Below, piece by piece: positions 1 to 9,846 of a stretch of DNA of 64,000 nt (its first letter is position 1; each line of letters starts with the position of its first letter). Below the pieces are notes generated by a model. The model saw only the letters and a list, made by a program, of their open reading frames with translations. It did no database searches and was not told the DNA's origin. A program made the position numbers and the translations under genes. This DNA is from an uncultured Bacteroidales bacterium (GTDB lineage Bacteria; Bacteroidota; Bacteroidia; Bacteroidales; UBA932): assembly GCA_934717185.1 (NCBI GenBank), contig CAKUYQ010000014.1, forward strand, positions 11,352-75,351, read 5' to 3'.

Positions 1-2399
1 ACGCTTTTGACAATGCCGGAGAGTTGCAGGGAAGCGGCAGGTATTCAGAAACAAATGGCAGACAGAATTGGGCAGACGGTACTTTGGATGGATTTGCAAA
101 TGCCAAAGCAACATATTCATACGGAGAGAATCCATTTAGAATGGGCACATACAGGGTGATTAGCGGAGTTAAAAAGTCCAAGACAACAAAAGATGAGGAT
201 TTGAGCACAGCTTCGTGGTTGCCAATGACCAAAGATGGCGGAAGCTATGCCGTATATGTTTCATATAAGACACTTCCCAACAGTGCATCGGATGTTTACT
301 ATACTGTAAAACATGCAGGTGGTGAAACCAAGTTTAAGGTAAACCAAAAGATGGGCGGAGGAACATGGATCTATCTTGGTACATTCAAGTTTTCAAAAGA
401 GAGCAATACAGAGGGTGTTTACCTTTCCAATCTTACCAACTCGTCAAATACTGTAATTACGGCAGATGCCGTTAAGTTTGGAGGAGGAATGGGCAATATG
501 GCCCGCAAACCCGCAGATGAAGGATATGTAGAAAATGTCAAGAGTTCTGAATCTAAGGAGCAACAGCAATCAAAGATAACATACACTGTAGAGGAGGAGA
601 CAAGCGGCTATCCAAGAATAAGAGAGGGGGCAAGATATTGGTTGCAATGGGCCGGTTTTGCAGATACTGTATATTCATACTCAAAGAACCTTAATGACTA
701 TAACGATGACTATATGAGCCGTGGAAAATGGGTTAACGCAATATCGGGAGGCTCATCGAGAAACAGCCGTCATACAGGACTTAATATCCCTGTAGACCTG
801 TCGTTTGCTTTCCATTCAGATGCAGGAACATTTGACAACGACTCCATTGTCGGGACCTTGTCTATCTATACAAGATTTTCAAATGACAACGATAAGTTCT
901 CTACAGGATTGTCCCGGATGGCAAACAGAGAGTTGGCAGATCTTGTGCAAACGCAGATAGTTAGTGATGTTAGAGCATTGCACGAACCAAACTGGAGCCG
1001 CAGAGGACTTTGGGACAGATCATACGCGGAATCCAGAATCCCCGAGGTCCCTTCTATGCTGTTGGAACTTCTTTCACATCAGAATTTTGCAGATATGCGG
1101 TATGGCTTGGATCCCGAGTTCAGATTCACTGTAAGCCGTGCAGTCTACAAGGGAATGGTTAAATTCTTCAGTCTGCAGAACAACAGACAGTACACAATCC
1201 AGCCGCTTCCTGTAAAGAACTTTGGTGCAGAGTTAAAAGATGGCAAGGTTGTCCTTACATGGTCACCTGTAAACGATCCGTTGGAACCTACAGCTACACC
1301 TAAGAGGTATGTTGTCTATACAAGGGTTGCAGATGGTGATTTCGACAACGGTGTTGTAGTAAACGATTCAACCTATACAACTGCAATAGAGACAGGTGTT
1401 GTTACAAGCTATAAGGTGGTTGCAATTAATGATGGAGGTGCAAGTTTCCCAAGCGAGATCCTTTCTGTTGGAAGGGCAACTGCACCAAAGGGTACGGTAT
1501 TGATTGTAAACGGCTTTGACAGGGTATCTGCACCTGCATCATTCAAATCAGCAGATGAAACGGTTGCAGGGTTCAACAATATGTTGGATGCCGGAGTGCC
1601 TTATCTGAACGACTACTCCTTCATTGGGGCTCAGCATGAGTTCCGCAGAGAGATTCCGTGGATGGACGATGATGCTCCCGGTTTCGGTGCTTCATTTGCA
1701 AACTATGAGGATAAGGTGATTGCCGGCAACAGTTTTGATTATCCGGCTGTTCATGGCAAAGCCCTTCTTGCAATGGGGTACGATTTTGTATCTGCATCTG
1801 CCGGTTCTGTCATGGCAGGCAAAACATCATTGAACAATTACGGATATGTAGACTTTATAATGGGCAAGCAGGCTAAGACCAAGATGGGACGAGGCGCAAT
1901 GCCGGCCAAATATGCAGTGTTCCCTATAGCCTTGCAAAATGCAATAACAGACTACCTTAACAATGTAAAGAGTGGTTCTGTCATAATATCGGGAGCAAAT
2001 GTGGGCCGAGATCTCTTTGATAATGTAGATGTAACGGAGCAGGATAAAAAATTTGCAACAGACGTGCTTAAATACAGATTTATGACTCATTACGCGTCTA
2101 CAGACGGAAGAGTCAAGAGCGTGGCCAATCCATACGGATTTACCGGTAAATATAAATTTGAGACAGAGATGAATCCTGTAAAATATGCTGTTGAGGCGGC
2201 AGATGCAATAGTTCCGGTTGGAGCAGGTGCATTTACCATTTTCCGTTATGCAGAGAACAACATATCTGCAGGTATTGCCTTTATGAACGAGGCAAACAAC
2301 AGCAAAGGGGTTGTGCTTGGTTTCCCTGTTGAATCTTTGGATAACGCTTCGCAGATAGAGGCAATGTTTAAGGAGGTATTCAGATTCTTTGAAAAGTAA
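1..2399 (+). CDS. secreted N-acetylmuramoyl-L-alanine amidase-type protein, 5'-partial
   Basis: The reading frame is open from base 3, so the true start lies upstream of the window; 798 codons are present. Domains in order: a golvesin-like beta-sandwich (about residues 40-165, with YTVKHAGGETKF and ITADAVKFGGG); an amidase_3-like catalytic region (about 200-395, with SFAFHSDAG and a later VPSMLLELLSHQNFADM carrying the Glu expected in zinc amidases); a fibronectin type III domain (about 405-500, LTWSPV and TSYKVVAINDGG); and a C-terminal domain of about 290 residues that I do not recognise. The family cleaves the bond between muramic acid and the stem peptide. The signal peptide would be in the missing part. 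A hairpin follows the stop. Confidence is good for the amidase domain and lower for the exact role. Confidence 0.8.
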   Translation, partial: AFDNAGELQGSGRYSETNGRQNWADGTLDGFANAKATYSYGENPFRMGTYRVISGVKKSKTTKDEDLSTASWLPMTKDGGSYAVYVSYKTLPNSASDVYYTVKHAGGETKFKVNQKMGGGTWIYLGTFKFSKESNTEGVYLSNLTNSSNTVITADAVKFGGGMGNMARKPADEGYVENVKSSESKEQQQSKITYTVEEETSGYPRIREGARYWLQWAGFADTVYSYSKNLNDYNDDYMSRGKWVNAISGGSSRNSRHTGLNIPVDLSFAFHSDAGTFDNDSIVGTLSIYTRFSNDNDKFSTGLSRMANRELADLVQTQIVSDVRALHEPNWSRRGLWDRSYAESRIPEVPSMLLELLSHQNFADMRYGLDPEFRFTVSRAVYKGMVKFFSLQNNRQYTIQPLPVKNFGAELKDGKVVLTWSPVNDPLEPTATPKRYVVYTRVADGDFDNGVVVNDSTYTTAIETGVVTSYKVVAINDGGASFPSEILSVGRATAPKGTVLIVNGFDRVSAPASFKSADETVAGFNNMLDAGVPYLNDYSFIGAQHEFRREIPWMDDDAPGFGASFANYEDKVIAGNSFDYPAVHGKALLAMGYDFVSASAGSVMAGKTSLNNYGYVDFIMGKQAKTKMGRGAMPAKYAVFPIALQNAITDYLNNVKSGSVIISGANVGRDLFDNVDVTEQDKKFATDVLKYRFMTHYASTDGRVKSVANPYGFTGKYKFETEMNPVKYAVEAADAIVPVGAGAFTIFRYAENNISAGIAFMNEANNSKGVVLGFPVESLDNASQIEAMFKEVFRFFEK

Positions 2400-2437
2400 T
2401 CTGTTTCTGCTTCCCGACAAATAATTTTTCATACTTT

Positions 2438-2467
2438 AGGGATGATTGCAGTGATGTGGTCATCCCT
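2438..2467 (+). terminator. hairpin after the amidase gene
   Basis: The arms AGGGATGA and TCATCCCT are perfectly complementary and lie 39 bp after the stop codon. The T-run after the stem is short (TTTC), so termination strength is uncertain. Confidence 0.55.
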
Positions 2468-2569
2468 TTCTGTTTTGGTTACTACCCTATTTTTTTGATA
2501 AAAATCGAATCATTATGGTACATTTAACGCCAAATGGTAATTTTACATATTCATTTAAATAAAAAGTGC

Positions 2570-2577
2570 TACTTTTG
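2570..2577 (+). promoter_or_regulatory. putative -7 box of the cyuA-like gene
   Basis: TACTTTTG matches the Bacteroidetes -7 consensus TAnnTTTG. No clear TTTG -33 box is present. It would give a leader of about 265 nt that includes the 159-bp inverted-repeat element at 2671-2829 and an upstream small stem (AAGGCT near 2599 and AGCCTT near 2627). Confidence 0.4.
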
Positions 2578-2670
2578 ACAAAAAATGTTAGGGTAATAAG
2601 GCTTTGCGTGTTATTAATTTATGTAGAGCCTTGGAGGGACGGCGTATTTGTACAGACAGAAAACTAATTA

Positions 2671-2829
2671 AGTAAGCGTTAAAAAATAAGTTGGTAAAGA
2701 TTTAGCAGTTTTTTTGAGGATAGATGTCTTTTTGAAGAAGGAGTGTGCCGGTGGCACATGACTGATGAGAAAAGAAATATAGACCGAAAAGACAATTAAA
2801 GATTACCAAGTTATTTTTTTAAGATTACT
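2671..2829 (+). repeat. 159-bp element with 27-bp terminal inverted repeats, copy A
   Basis: The left end begins AGTAAGCGTT and the right end finishes AAGATTACT. The right end, reverse-complemented, matches the left at 23 of 27 positions. The interior carries a perfect small hairpin (TGTGCC, GGT, GGCACA). A second full copy of the same length lies at 33808-33966 with only a few substitutions. The element ends 19 bp before the start codon of the cyuA-like gene. It looks like a MITE (a non-autonomous inverted-repeat element); a regulatory leader is the alternative. Confidence 0.75.
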
Positions 2830-2848
2830 AAAAACATTAAATAGAACA

Positions 2849-4192
2849 ATGGACAAAAACAGAGTTGCGGAGATCATTGAGCTTATCCACAAGGAGGTGA
2901 AGCCTGCGCTTGGGTGTACAGAACCGGTAGCTGTAGCCCTTGCTGTGGCGCGTTCTTGTGAGGAGATTGCCGCTTTGAAAGCAAAATTTTCCTCAATAGA
3001 GGTTGAAGTGAGTGCAAACATATTAAAGAACGGAATGGGAGTAGGTATTCCCGGTACAGGTATGATAGGATTACATATTGCATCTGCCCTTGGTGCAACA
3101 TGCGGCAAATCCTGTTATGGACTTGAGGTATTAAAGGATCTTAATGATGCAAGCATAGCTGCGGCAAAAGAGCTTACAGAGAAGAAGGTGGTAAAGATAC
3201 TTTTGGCAGACACTCCAATTAAACTTTACATTAAGGCAAATGTAAAGGGAACAGATGAAAATGGCATAGAGCACACTGCTTCGACTACAATAAAGGATAA
3301 CCACGACAGCGTTGTCTCTGTTATTGTAGACGGGGTGGAAAAACCTGTTTTGTCGGGAAGCGTATGCACAAATTCAGATACGGGAGAAGGGTCTCACGAA
3401 AAGACTACATTAGACTACCATCTTACCGTTGAAGAGATATATCAGTTTGCAACAGAGGCTCCGTACAACGACATAAAATTTATTTTGGATTCCGTAACTC
3501 TGAACAAAGCCCTTGCAATGGAGGGGTTAAGTAAAAACTATGGTCTGAGGGTTGGAAGAACAATCGCAGACAAAACCAAAAAGGATATCTTTGGAGACTC
3601 ACTCCTTAATCATGCAATGGCCTATACTGCAGCGGCATCTGATGCTCGTATGGCCGGTTGTACGCTTCCTGCAATGAGTAATTCCGGTAGCGGTAATCAG
3701 GGAATAACAGTAACAGTGCCTGTGATTGCAGTGGCTGAAAAGATGAAGATAGACGGCAAGGAGGTTTCAGACGAAAAACTTGCAAGAGCATTGTGCATAA
3801 GCCACCTTACAGCTATTCATATCAAGGGTTACCTTGGCAAGCTCTCAGCCCTTTGCGGATGCGTTATAGCCTCCACCGGCTCTTCATGTGGTATAGTTTA
3901 CCTTAGTGGTGGCGGATATGAGCAGATCTGCTCTGCGATCAAGAATATGATTGGAAACATAACGGGAATGGTTTGTGACGGCGCAAAGGTTGGTTGTGCC
4001 CTTAAAGTTGCATCGGGAGTCTCCTCGTCAATACAGTCTGCGACTTTGGCATTGGACGGTATCTGCATCTCATCTCACGACGGTATCATTGAGGACGACA
4101 TAGAGAAGACCATCAAAAACCTTGGCGAGATTGGCTCTGTAGGTATGCAGAAGACAGACAGAATGATATTGGATATTATGGTCTGCAAGTAG
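2849..4192 (+). CDS. cyuA: CyuA/UPF0597 family protein (L-cysteine desulfidase or L-serine dehydratase alpha-like)
   Basis: A 447-residue protein that opens with the family signature region containing KPALGCTEPVAVALA at residues 17-31. It carries further conserved cysteines near the C-terminus (SALCGCVIASTGSSCG), as in the SDH-alpha fold whose cysteines bind a 4Fe-4S cluster. Characterised members (E. coli CyuA/YhaM) degrade L-cysteine to pyruvate, sulfide and ammonia in anaerobic cytoplasm. The ATG follows a long leader containing the inverted-repeat element. Family assignment is firm; cysteine versus serine as substrate cannot be settled from sequence. Confidence 0.88.
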   Translation: MDKNRVAEIIELIHKEVKPALGCTEPVAVALAVARSCEEIAALKAKFSSIEVEVSANILKNGMGVGIPGTGMIGLHIASALGATCGKSCYGLEVLKDLNDASIAAAKELTEKKVVKILLADTPIKLYIKANVKGTDENGIEHTASTTIKDNHDSVVSVIVDGVEKPVLSGSVCTNSDTGEGSHEKTTLDYHLTVEEIYQFATEAPYNDIKFILDSVTLNKALAMEGLSKNYGLRVGRTIADKTKKDIFGDSLLNHAMAYTAAASDARMAGCTLPAMSNSGSGNQGITVTVPVIAVAEKMKIDGKEVSDEKLARALCISHLTAIHIKGYLGKLSALCGCVIASTGSSCGIVYLSGGGYEQICSAIKNMIGNITGMVCDGAKVGCALKVASGVSSSIQSATLALDGICISSHDGIIEDDIEKTIKNLGEIGSVGMQKTDRMILDIMVCK

Positions 4193-4220
4193 TGCTTGGT
4201 GCCTTTTTAGAACTTTCTTA

Positions 4221-4251
4221 TTTGATTTAATGGGGATTTTGTGTACCTTTG
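4221..4251 (+). promoter_or_regulatory. promoter of trigger factor
   Basis: TTTG at 4221-4224 and TACCTTTG at 4244-4251 are separated by 19 nt, the Bacteroidetes sigma-ABfr arrangement. The leader to the tig ATG is about 70 nt. Confidence 0.7.
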
Positions 4252-4327
4252 CACGCTTTGTTGCAGCTAAAGCCTGCTATGCGGTTTTGGCAGTTGAGAT
4301 GAGTAATAAATTTTAAAATTATAGATA

Positions 4328-5650
4328 ATGAAAGTTGAAAAACTACCGGTTGACGATTTGACTTTTAGATTGAACGTTACCATTGAGAAGGCAGATGCGT
4401 TGGAAAAACGTAAAAAAGCTTTGAACAATTATAGAAGGACAGCAGAGATCAAGGGTTTCCGTAAGGGGATGGCACCTATGTCTCTAATAGAGAAGATGCA
4501 CGGAGTGTCTGCTTTGATAGATGCTGTGAATGACCTTATAGCAGAACAACTTAACAATTATATCAGCGAGAATAAGCTTAACGTTTTAGGTGAACCTCTT
4601 CCTAATGACGAGCTTCAGAAGAAGATTGATTGGGATAACGATACAGTATACGAGTTTGTATTTGATGTAGCTCTTGCTCCACAGGTTAAAGTTGAGATCT
4701 CAAAGGAAGACAAGATTGTTTACTACAACCCAACCGTTGCAGATGCAGATATAGATGCTGCCAAATCCAATATCCTTAAACAGTACGGCAAATTGGAGGA
4801 TACAGATGCTGTAAAAGATGATGATTTTATAGTTGCAGACCTTGTACAAGGGGAGACAAAGGTTGAGGGTACATATATTACCCTTAAACAGATGTCGGAA
4901 GATAGCAAGAAGATCTTCCTTGGCAAGATGGCCGGCGATTCTTTTGAGATAAATGTAAACGAGGTCTTTACCAATGAGGCAGACAGAGCATCTTTGTTAA
5001 AGGTAAAGAAGGAGGAGCTTGCAACCATAGAGCCGCTTTGGACCGTTACCATCAAGGAGATCAAGACCTTTGTAGATGCAGAGGAGAATCAGGAGCTTTA
5101 CAACAAGATGTATGGAGAGGGTGTTGTTAACTCTGCAGATGAGTTCAAGGCAAAGATTGTTGAGAGAATTAAGGAGGAGTATGCACAAGAGAGCGAATAC
5201 CGCTTTATGCTTGATGCAAGAGAGTATTTCCTTAATAAATTGAATATCCCTGTACCTGAGGCTTTCATGAAGAGATGGCTTCATGTTGTGAATGAGGGTA
5301 AGGTGACAATGGAGGAGATAGAGAAGGAATTTGATCTTTTTCTTAAGGACTTCAGATGGCAGATGATCCGTGGCGCAATCCTAAAAGATAACAACCTTAC
5401 TGTTACTAAAGAGGATGTCCTTAAAGTTGCAACCAATATTGCAAGATACCAGTTTGCAATGTATGGCATAAACAATGTTCCCGAGGAGCATTTGGCTCAG
5501 TATGCAGAGAAACTTCTTGCAGATGAGAACCAGAACAGAAGAATTATAGAGAAGGCAGAAGAGGATAAGGCAATAGCATTCATTAAAGAGAATGTTACTG
5601 TTGAGTCAAAGGAGATTGCTATAGATGAACTTCGTAAGCTGAACAACTAA
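4328..5650 (+). CDS. tig: trigger factor, ribosome-associated chaperone
   Basis: A 440-residue protein. The N-terminal ribosome-binding domain carries the signature GFRKGMAP at about residues 39-46 (GFRxGxxP in the family). The middle region, where the FKBP-type prolyl isomerase domain sits in E. coli, is poorly conserved, as is common in Bacteroidetes. The helical C-terminal arm follows. The product binds nascent chains at the ribosome exit tunnel. It has its own promoter and a strong terminator, so it is probably monocistronic. Confidence 0.93.
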   Translation: MKVEKLPVDDLTFRLNVTIEKADALEKRKKALNNYRRTAEIKGFRKGMAPMSLIEKMHGVSALIDAVNDLIAEQLNNYISENKLNVLGEPLPNDELQKKIDWDNDTVYEFVFDVALAPQVKVEISKEDKIVYYNPTVADADIDAAKSNILKQYGKLEDTDAVKDDDFIVADLVQGETKVEGTYITLKQMSEDSKKIFLGKMAGDSFEINVNEVFTNEADRASLLKVKKEELATIEPLWTVTIKEIKTFVDAEENQELYNKMYGEGVVNSADEFKAKIVERIKEEYAQESEYRFMLDAREYFLNKLNIPVPEAFMKRWLHVVNEGKVTMEEIEKEFDLFLKDFRWQMIRGAILKDNNLTVTKEDVLKVATNIARYQFAMYGINNVPEEHLAQYAEKLLADENQNRRIIEKAEEDKAIAFIKENVTVESKEIAIDELRKLNN

Positions 5651-5678
5651 AAATTGTCTGAAAATAATTTCCACGTTT

Positions 5679-5713
5679 AGAGGATGACTAAAATGAAAGT
5701 CATCCTCTTTTTT
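5679..5713 (+). terminator. Rho-independent terminator of tig
   Basis: The stem AGAGGATGACT / AGTCATCCTCT is followed directly by a T-run. Confidence 0.85.
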
Positions 5714-5746
5714 ACTATCTGCATGGTCTATTTCCTATAGTTTTTG

Positions 5747-5754
5747 TATTTTTG
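5747..5754 (+). promoter_or_regulatory. putative -7 box of the DUF4290-ftsK-lolA operon
   Basis: TATTTTTG lies 29 nt before the ATG at 5784. A -33 box is not clear. Confidence 0.45.
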
Positions 5755-5783
5755 TAGTTTAATAAAGCGAAAAAGTTTTTAAT

Positions 5784-6455
5784 ATGGATTATAATACACA
5801 AAGAGAAAAATTGCTTATGCCAGAGTATGGCAGACATGTTCAGGATATGATTAATTATGTTAAGAATATTCCCGACAAAGATAAACGTAACGAACAGATC
5901 CAAGCCGTAGTACAGGTTATGGGAACACTTAACCCCCAGCTAAGAGATCTTAACGATTTCAAGCACAAGTTATGGGATCATGTTCAGATTATATCTGATT
6001 TCGAGATAGATATAGATTCGCCCTATCCAACACCTACAAGAGAGACGCTTAGCACAAAGCCAAATCCTATTCCGCTTGAGAAGGAACCTATAAAGATGGT
6101 ATGCTACGGGCGTAATATCCAGAATATGATAAATGTTATTGCAGAGAGAGAGGATGATGAGCTTAAAACAGCAATGATAAAGACTTTGGCCTCTTACATG
6201 AAGCAGCAATATCTAATCTGGAACAAAGACTCTGTATCTGAGGAGACCATTTTCAACGACATCTACAAGCTGTCGGACGGAAGGATTACCGTGCCGGAAG
6301 AGATACATATTGGAATGGGAATGAACGAGGGTAGCACATATCAGAGAAATGTTGCACAAAGCACAGGTACACAGATGAGAAGCAGCAACTTCCGCTCAAA
6401 TAAAGGGAAGGGAAACAATAGCAACCAAAAGAAGTGGAAACAGAGAAATAAGTAA
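5784..6455 (+). CDS. DUF4290 family protein
   Basis: A 223-residue protein of a family seen in Bacteroidetes and of unknown function. It has a folded helical body with two similar segments (YGRHVQDMINYVKNI at 15-29 and YGRNIQNMINVI at 108-119), suggesting an internal duplication. The C-terminal tail of about 25 residues is low-complexity and basic (Asn, Gln, Lys, Arg), which could bind nucleic acid. ftsK starts 21 bp downstream, so the two are probably co-transcribed. Confidence 0.85.
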   Translation: MDYNTQREKLLMPEYGRHVQDMINYVKNIPDKDKRNEQIQAVVQVMGTLNPQLRDLNDFKHKLWDHVQIISDFEIDIDSPYPTPTRETLSTKPNPIPLEKEPIKMVCYGRNIQNMINVIAEREDDELKTAMIKTLASYMKQQYLIWNKDSVSEETIFNDIYKLSDGRITVPEEIHIGMGMNEGSTYQRNVAQSTGTQMRSSNFRSNKGKGNNSNQKKWKQRNK

Positions 6456-6476
6456 ATAGTTTATAACCTTACAACA

Positions 6477-9107
6477 ATGGCTAAAAAGGATAAATCCGGT
6501 AAAAAGTCTAATATTGAGGATGCTAAACAGAGAAGGCAGATAGAGAAAGCAGAGATTGCGGCACCAAAGCGAAAAGACAGTATATATCTTGTTTGCGGGC
6601 TTCTCTCTTTTGTTATAGCTGCTGTTACCACTATATCGCTTATATCGTATCTTCATTCTTGGATATCGGATCAAAGTGTAATATCATCCGACTACCTTAC
6701 AACGGATACTGAGGTTGCGAACAAGGGTGGAAAACTTGGTCTTGCCCTTGCCCATTTCTTAATTGACAAGATATTTGGGCTTGGAGCACTTATCATCCCG
6801 TTCTTTTTTCTTGGACTTTCTGCATTTTGTCTGAAAATTAAAAAGATAAAACTGCTAAGATTTACCTTTTTGTCACTTTTCGGCTGTATAATTCTGTCGC
6901 TTACATGTTCGTATATCTTTTCATTGATTCCGCTTACCCTATTCTATGGCGGAGCAGGCGGGTCGTACGGATATTATGTTATCAAATGGGCAAACTCAAT
7001 GTTCGGCGCGTTTGGTGCCGGGGGACTTCTTCTGCTTCTTATTGTAATTTGGCTTATATATTTGGATAACAGGATAGTAACACGCTTTAACAATTGGATG
7101 GAGCGTGTAACGGCTCCAAGACCAAAAAAGGAGAAGAGGAAAAAAGAGACGCAGCAAGAGATTACAGAACCTGCGCTCAATGAATTCGCACTCGGTGAAT
7201 CTGCACAGACGGAGAGTGTAGAGCATGCTGCGGGTGAACCTGTCATGGAAAATGTAACCGGAGCAGAATCAGCCTCTCTGTACAATCCGGAAGAGAATAT
7301 ATTTGCAGGGCAGGAGGGATATGATTTTGAACATCATGAGGTATCAGACTTTGAACAGCCGGGAGAGCCTGTAGGCGAAGATGAAGGAGATAATGATAAT
7401 ATCCCTAAATTAGAGGTACTCTCTGCACCGGAACCTATACCTGAAGACAATACCTCCACAGAAGATATTACAGACGAACAACCGGCAGATTCCCAATTGA
7501 AAGAGGAACAGGAGAATGGCCGGAACACCAATGACGATGAGGAGAACTTTGAGGATGCATATACCCCTGAGCAGCTACAAACACTCTTTGACCCAAGGCT
7601 TGAACTTCCTAACTATCAGGCACCATCGCTCTCACTTTTGGAATCATACAGAGACAAATGGTATGAGGTATCGCCGGAGGAGTTAGAGAAGAACAATCGC
7701 CAAATAGTAAAGACACTTTCAAACTACAAGATAGGTGTCTCTAAAATCTCCGCGCGGATAGGACCTACGGTAACACTCTATGAGATAGTTCCTGCTCCGG
7801 GTGTAAGGGTTGCCCAGATCAAGAGATTGGAGGAGGATATCCAATTGTCACTTGCTGCTAAAGGTGTGCGTGTTGTAACACTTAAAGGGACAAATGCCAT
7901 AGGAATAGAGGTTGCCAACGAAAGGCCAAGTACTGTTTCTATGCTTTCCGTTTTGGATGATTCCAAGTTCAAGGCTGCCGAATATGATCTGCCTGTTGCA
8001 TTGGGCAAGACTATCACCAACGAGGTAATGCATTTCGATTTGGCAAAGATGCCTCATCTGCTTGTTGCCGGAGCAACAGGGCAGGGAAAATCTGTGGGGC
8101 TTAATGCAATATTAGCCTCTCTGCTTTACAGAAAGCACCCGAGCGAACTGAAACTTGTACTTGTTGACCCAAAGAAGGTGGAGTTGTCACTATATTCAAA
8201 ATTGGAGAAACATTTTTTAGCTCAGCTTCCCGACGCAGATGAACCTGTCATAACAGATACTCAGAAAGTAATTTATACTCTTAAGTCTCTCTGTATAGAG
8301 ATGGATTCTCGTTACGATCTCCTTAAGATGGCACATGTACGTAATGTTAAGGAGTATAACGAAAAGTTCCTGCAGCGAAGGCTTAACCCGCTTAAGGGGC
8401 ATAAGTTTATGCCATACATAGTGGTTGTCATAGATGAGTTTGCAGATCTTCTTATGACAGCAGGTAAAGAGATAGAGGAGCCTATTGCACGTTTGGCACA
8501 GTTGGCGCGTGCCATTGGTATTCATTTGGTCATTGCAACACAGAGACCTACAACATCTGTAATTACAGGTAACATAAAAGCCAACTTCCCTGCCCGTATA
8601 GCATTTATGGTACGCTCAAGTATCGATTCCAGAACCATATTGGATGAGACAGGTGCCAACCAGCTTATAGGACGTGGAGATATGCTTATATCAACAGGTG
8701 GAGATCTTACACGAGTACAGTGTGCCTTTATAGATACAAAAGAGGTTGAGAGAATAGTAGATTCAATAGCGTCTCAACGTGGTTATTCATCACCGTTCTA
8801 TCTTCCAGAGTATACCGGAGAGGAGAAAGAGGAGGGCGGAGGAGTAGGAGAGGTAGACCTTAACAGAAGAGATCCTCTATTTGAAGATGCGGCCAAGTTG
8901 GTTGTAATGCATCAGCAGGGGTCAACATCTCTTATCCAGCGCAAGATGAATCTTGGTTACAACAGGGCAGGGCGTATTATGGATCAGCTTGAGGTTGCCG
9001 GTATTGTAGGCCCTTTTGAGGGGAGCAAGGCAAGACAGGTCTTGGTGGCAGATCTATCTGAATTGGATCTAAGACTCTCATCTATAAGAGATATATACGG
9101 AGGGTAA
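6477..9107 (+). CDS. ftsK: FtsK/SpoIIIE family DNA translocase
   Basis: An 876-residue protein. It has several membrane helices in the first 205 residues, an acidic and variable linker (about 215-375), an alpha domain and a RecA-like motor with Walker A GATGQGKS near residue 531 and Walker B VVVIDEFADLL. The C-terminal winged-helix gamma domain (DPLFEDAAKLVVMHQQG onward) reads orientation sequences in characterised members. The protein pumps chromosome ends through the septum and activates XerCD recombination at dif. A Xer recombinase is encoded at 24971-25996. lolA follows after 4 bp. Confidence 0.95.
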   Translation: MAKKDKSGKKSNIEDAKQRRQIEKAEIAAPKRKDSIYLVCGLLSFVIAAVTTISLISYLHSWISDQSVISSDYLTTDTEVANKGGKLGLALAHFLIDKIFGLGALIIPFFFLGLSAFCLKIKKIKLLRFTFLSLFGCIILSLTCSYIFSLIPLTLFYGGAGGSYGYYVIKWANSMFGAFGAGGLLLLLIVIWLIYLDNRIVTRFNNWMERVTAPRPKKEKRKKETQQEITEPALNEFALGESAQTESVEHAAGEPVMENVTGAESASLYNPEENIFAGQEGYDFEHHEVSDFEQPGEPVGEDEGDNDNIPKLEVLSAPEPIPEDNTSTEDITDEQPADSQLKEEQENGRNTNDDEENFEDAYTPEQLQTLFDPRLELPNYQAPSLSLLESYRDKWYEVSPEELEKNNRQIVKTLSNYKIGVSKISARIGPTVTLYEIVPAPGVRVAQIKRLEEDIQLSLAAKGVRVVTLKGTNAIGIEVANERPSTVSMLSVLDDSKFKAAEYDLPVALGKTITNEVMHFDLAKMPHLLVAGATGQGKSVGLNAILASLLYRKHPSELKLVLVDPKKVELSLYSKLEKHFLAQLPDADEPVITDTQKVIYTLKSLCIEMDSRYDLLKMAHVRNVKEYNEKFLQRRLNPLKGHKFMPYIVVVIDEFADLLMTAGKEIEEPIARLAQLARAIGIHLVIATQRPTTSVITGNIKANFPARIAFMVRSSIDSRTILDETGANQLIGRGDMLISTGGDLTRVQCAFIDTKEVERIVDSIASQRGYSSPFYLPEYTGEEKEEGGGVGEVDLNRRDPLFEDAAKLVVMHQQGSTSLIQRKMNLGYNRAGRIMDQLEVAGIVGPFEGSKARQVLVADLSELDLRLSSIRDIYGG

Positions 9108-9111
9108 TAGT

Positions 9112-9675
9112 ATGAATCGGATTGTTGTTCTCTGTACCATATTTATAATGGCATCTGTTTGCAGAATGAATGCTCAAGATGTAAAAGCCGTTGCAAACGA
9201 GTTTATGGCCGGTTCGGAGGTGAGCTTTTCCTGCTCTGTTACAGGAAATGACAACCAAAGCTTATCATTTGAGGCAACCGGAACGGCAAAATTACTTGGA
9301 AAAAGTTATAATATATTAACAGAAGATGGCTTAAAACTTATATCAGACGGCAAATCGCTTTGGATAATAAATTTAGACACAAAAGAGGCTGTTGTATCAT
9401 TATTGGATGAGAGTTCTGACGTCCAAAACGATTTTACCAATCCGTTTGTGCTCCTTTCCAATCCGCAGGGAGAGCTAAGATTCTCCTTTAAGGGGACGGC
9501 ACCGGGCGGTAATCCAAAAGTGCCGGCAGAGATTAGAATTTCAGGATTCAAGATAGGTGAGCCAAAAGAGATTCTAATAAAGATTAAAAAATTCAACAAA
9601 GCCAACTTAAAGAGTTCAGACTTTGTTTTCAACAAGAAAGATTATCCCAATATAGAGGTAACAGACCTAAGATAA
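9112..9675 (+). CDS. LolA-like outer-membrane lipoprotein carrier family protein
   Basis: A 187-residue protein with an N-terminal signal peptide (cleavage probably after MNA near residue 21). The beta-rich fold is of the LolA type: TGTAKLLGKSYNILTEDG and a long stretch of alternating hydrophobic strands. LolA-family proteins shuttle lipoproteins across the periplasm. It starts 4 bp after ftsK; the ftsK-lolA pairing is common in Bacteroidetes and supports the call. Sequence similarity to characterised LolA is low, so the family is likely but the function is inferred. Confidence 0.75.
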   Translation: MNRIVVLCTIFIMASVCRMNAQDVKAVANEFMAGSEVSFSCSVTGNDNQSLSFEATGTAKLLGKSYNILTEDGLKLISDGKSLWIINLDTKEAVVSLLDESSDVQNDFTNPFVLLSNPQGELRFSFKGTAPGGNPKVPAEIRISGFKIGEPKEILIKIKKFNKANLKSSDFVFNKKDYPNIEVTDLR

Positions 9676-9677
9676 AG

Positions 9678-9717
9678 AGAGGTGGTAGCTGTAAGTAGCT
9701 CCACCTCTTCTAATTTT
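9678..9717 (+). terminator. terminator of the ftsK-lolA operon
   Basis: The stem AGAGGTGG / CCACCTCT encloses an inner AGCT/AGCT pair and is followed by a T-rich tract. Confidence 0.8.
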
Positions 9718-9730
9718 TTTGAATATGAAG

Positions 9731-9840
9731 TTAAATAAAAAGAGGAATTTCAAGGCCTGCGAAACTTTCAACACCGGAGCGTACTTTTGTACGTGAGGAT
9801 TTGAAAGTTGAGTAAAACACAGAAATTACCTTTTTATTTA
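9731..9840. repeat. palindromic intergenic element, copy P1
   Basis: The outer arms TAAATAAAAAG and CTTTTTATTTA bracket a middle stem (AACTTTCAA / TTGAAAGTT) and a conserved tip at 9774-9799: CCGGAG, then the 5-bp stem CGTAC / GTACG around a 4-nt loop, then TGAGGA. It sits between two convergent genes. Related copies with compensatory stem changes lie at 26807, 33230, 63795 and 63931. Confidence 0.75.
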
Positions 9841-9846
9841 GCTTCA

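Noticed and set aside
1827..2432. 201-residue minus-strand ORF
   Set aside because: Shadow of the amidase gene; Cys/Tyr-rich composition typical of antisense frames.
2671..2829. Invertible promoter (phase-variable segment)
   Set aside because: Inverted repeats fit, but no consensus promoter is seen inside and both full copies have the same orientation; kept only as an alternative.
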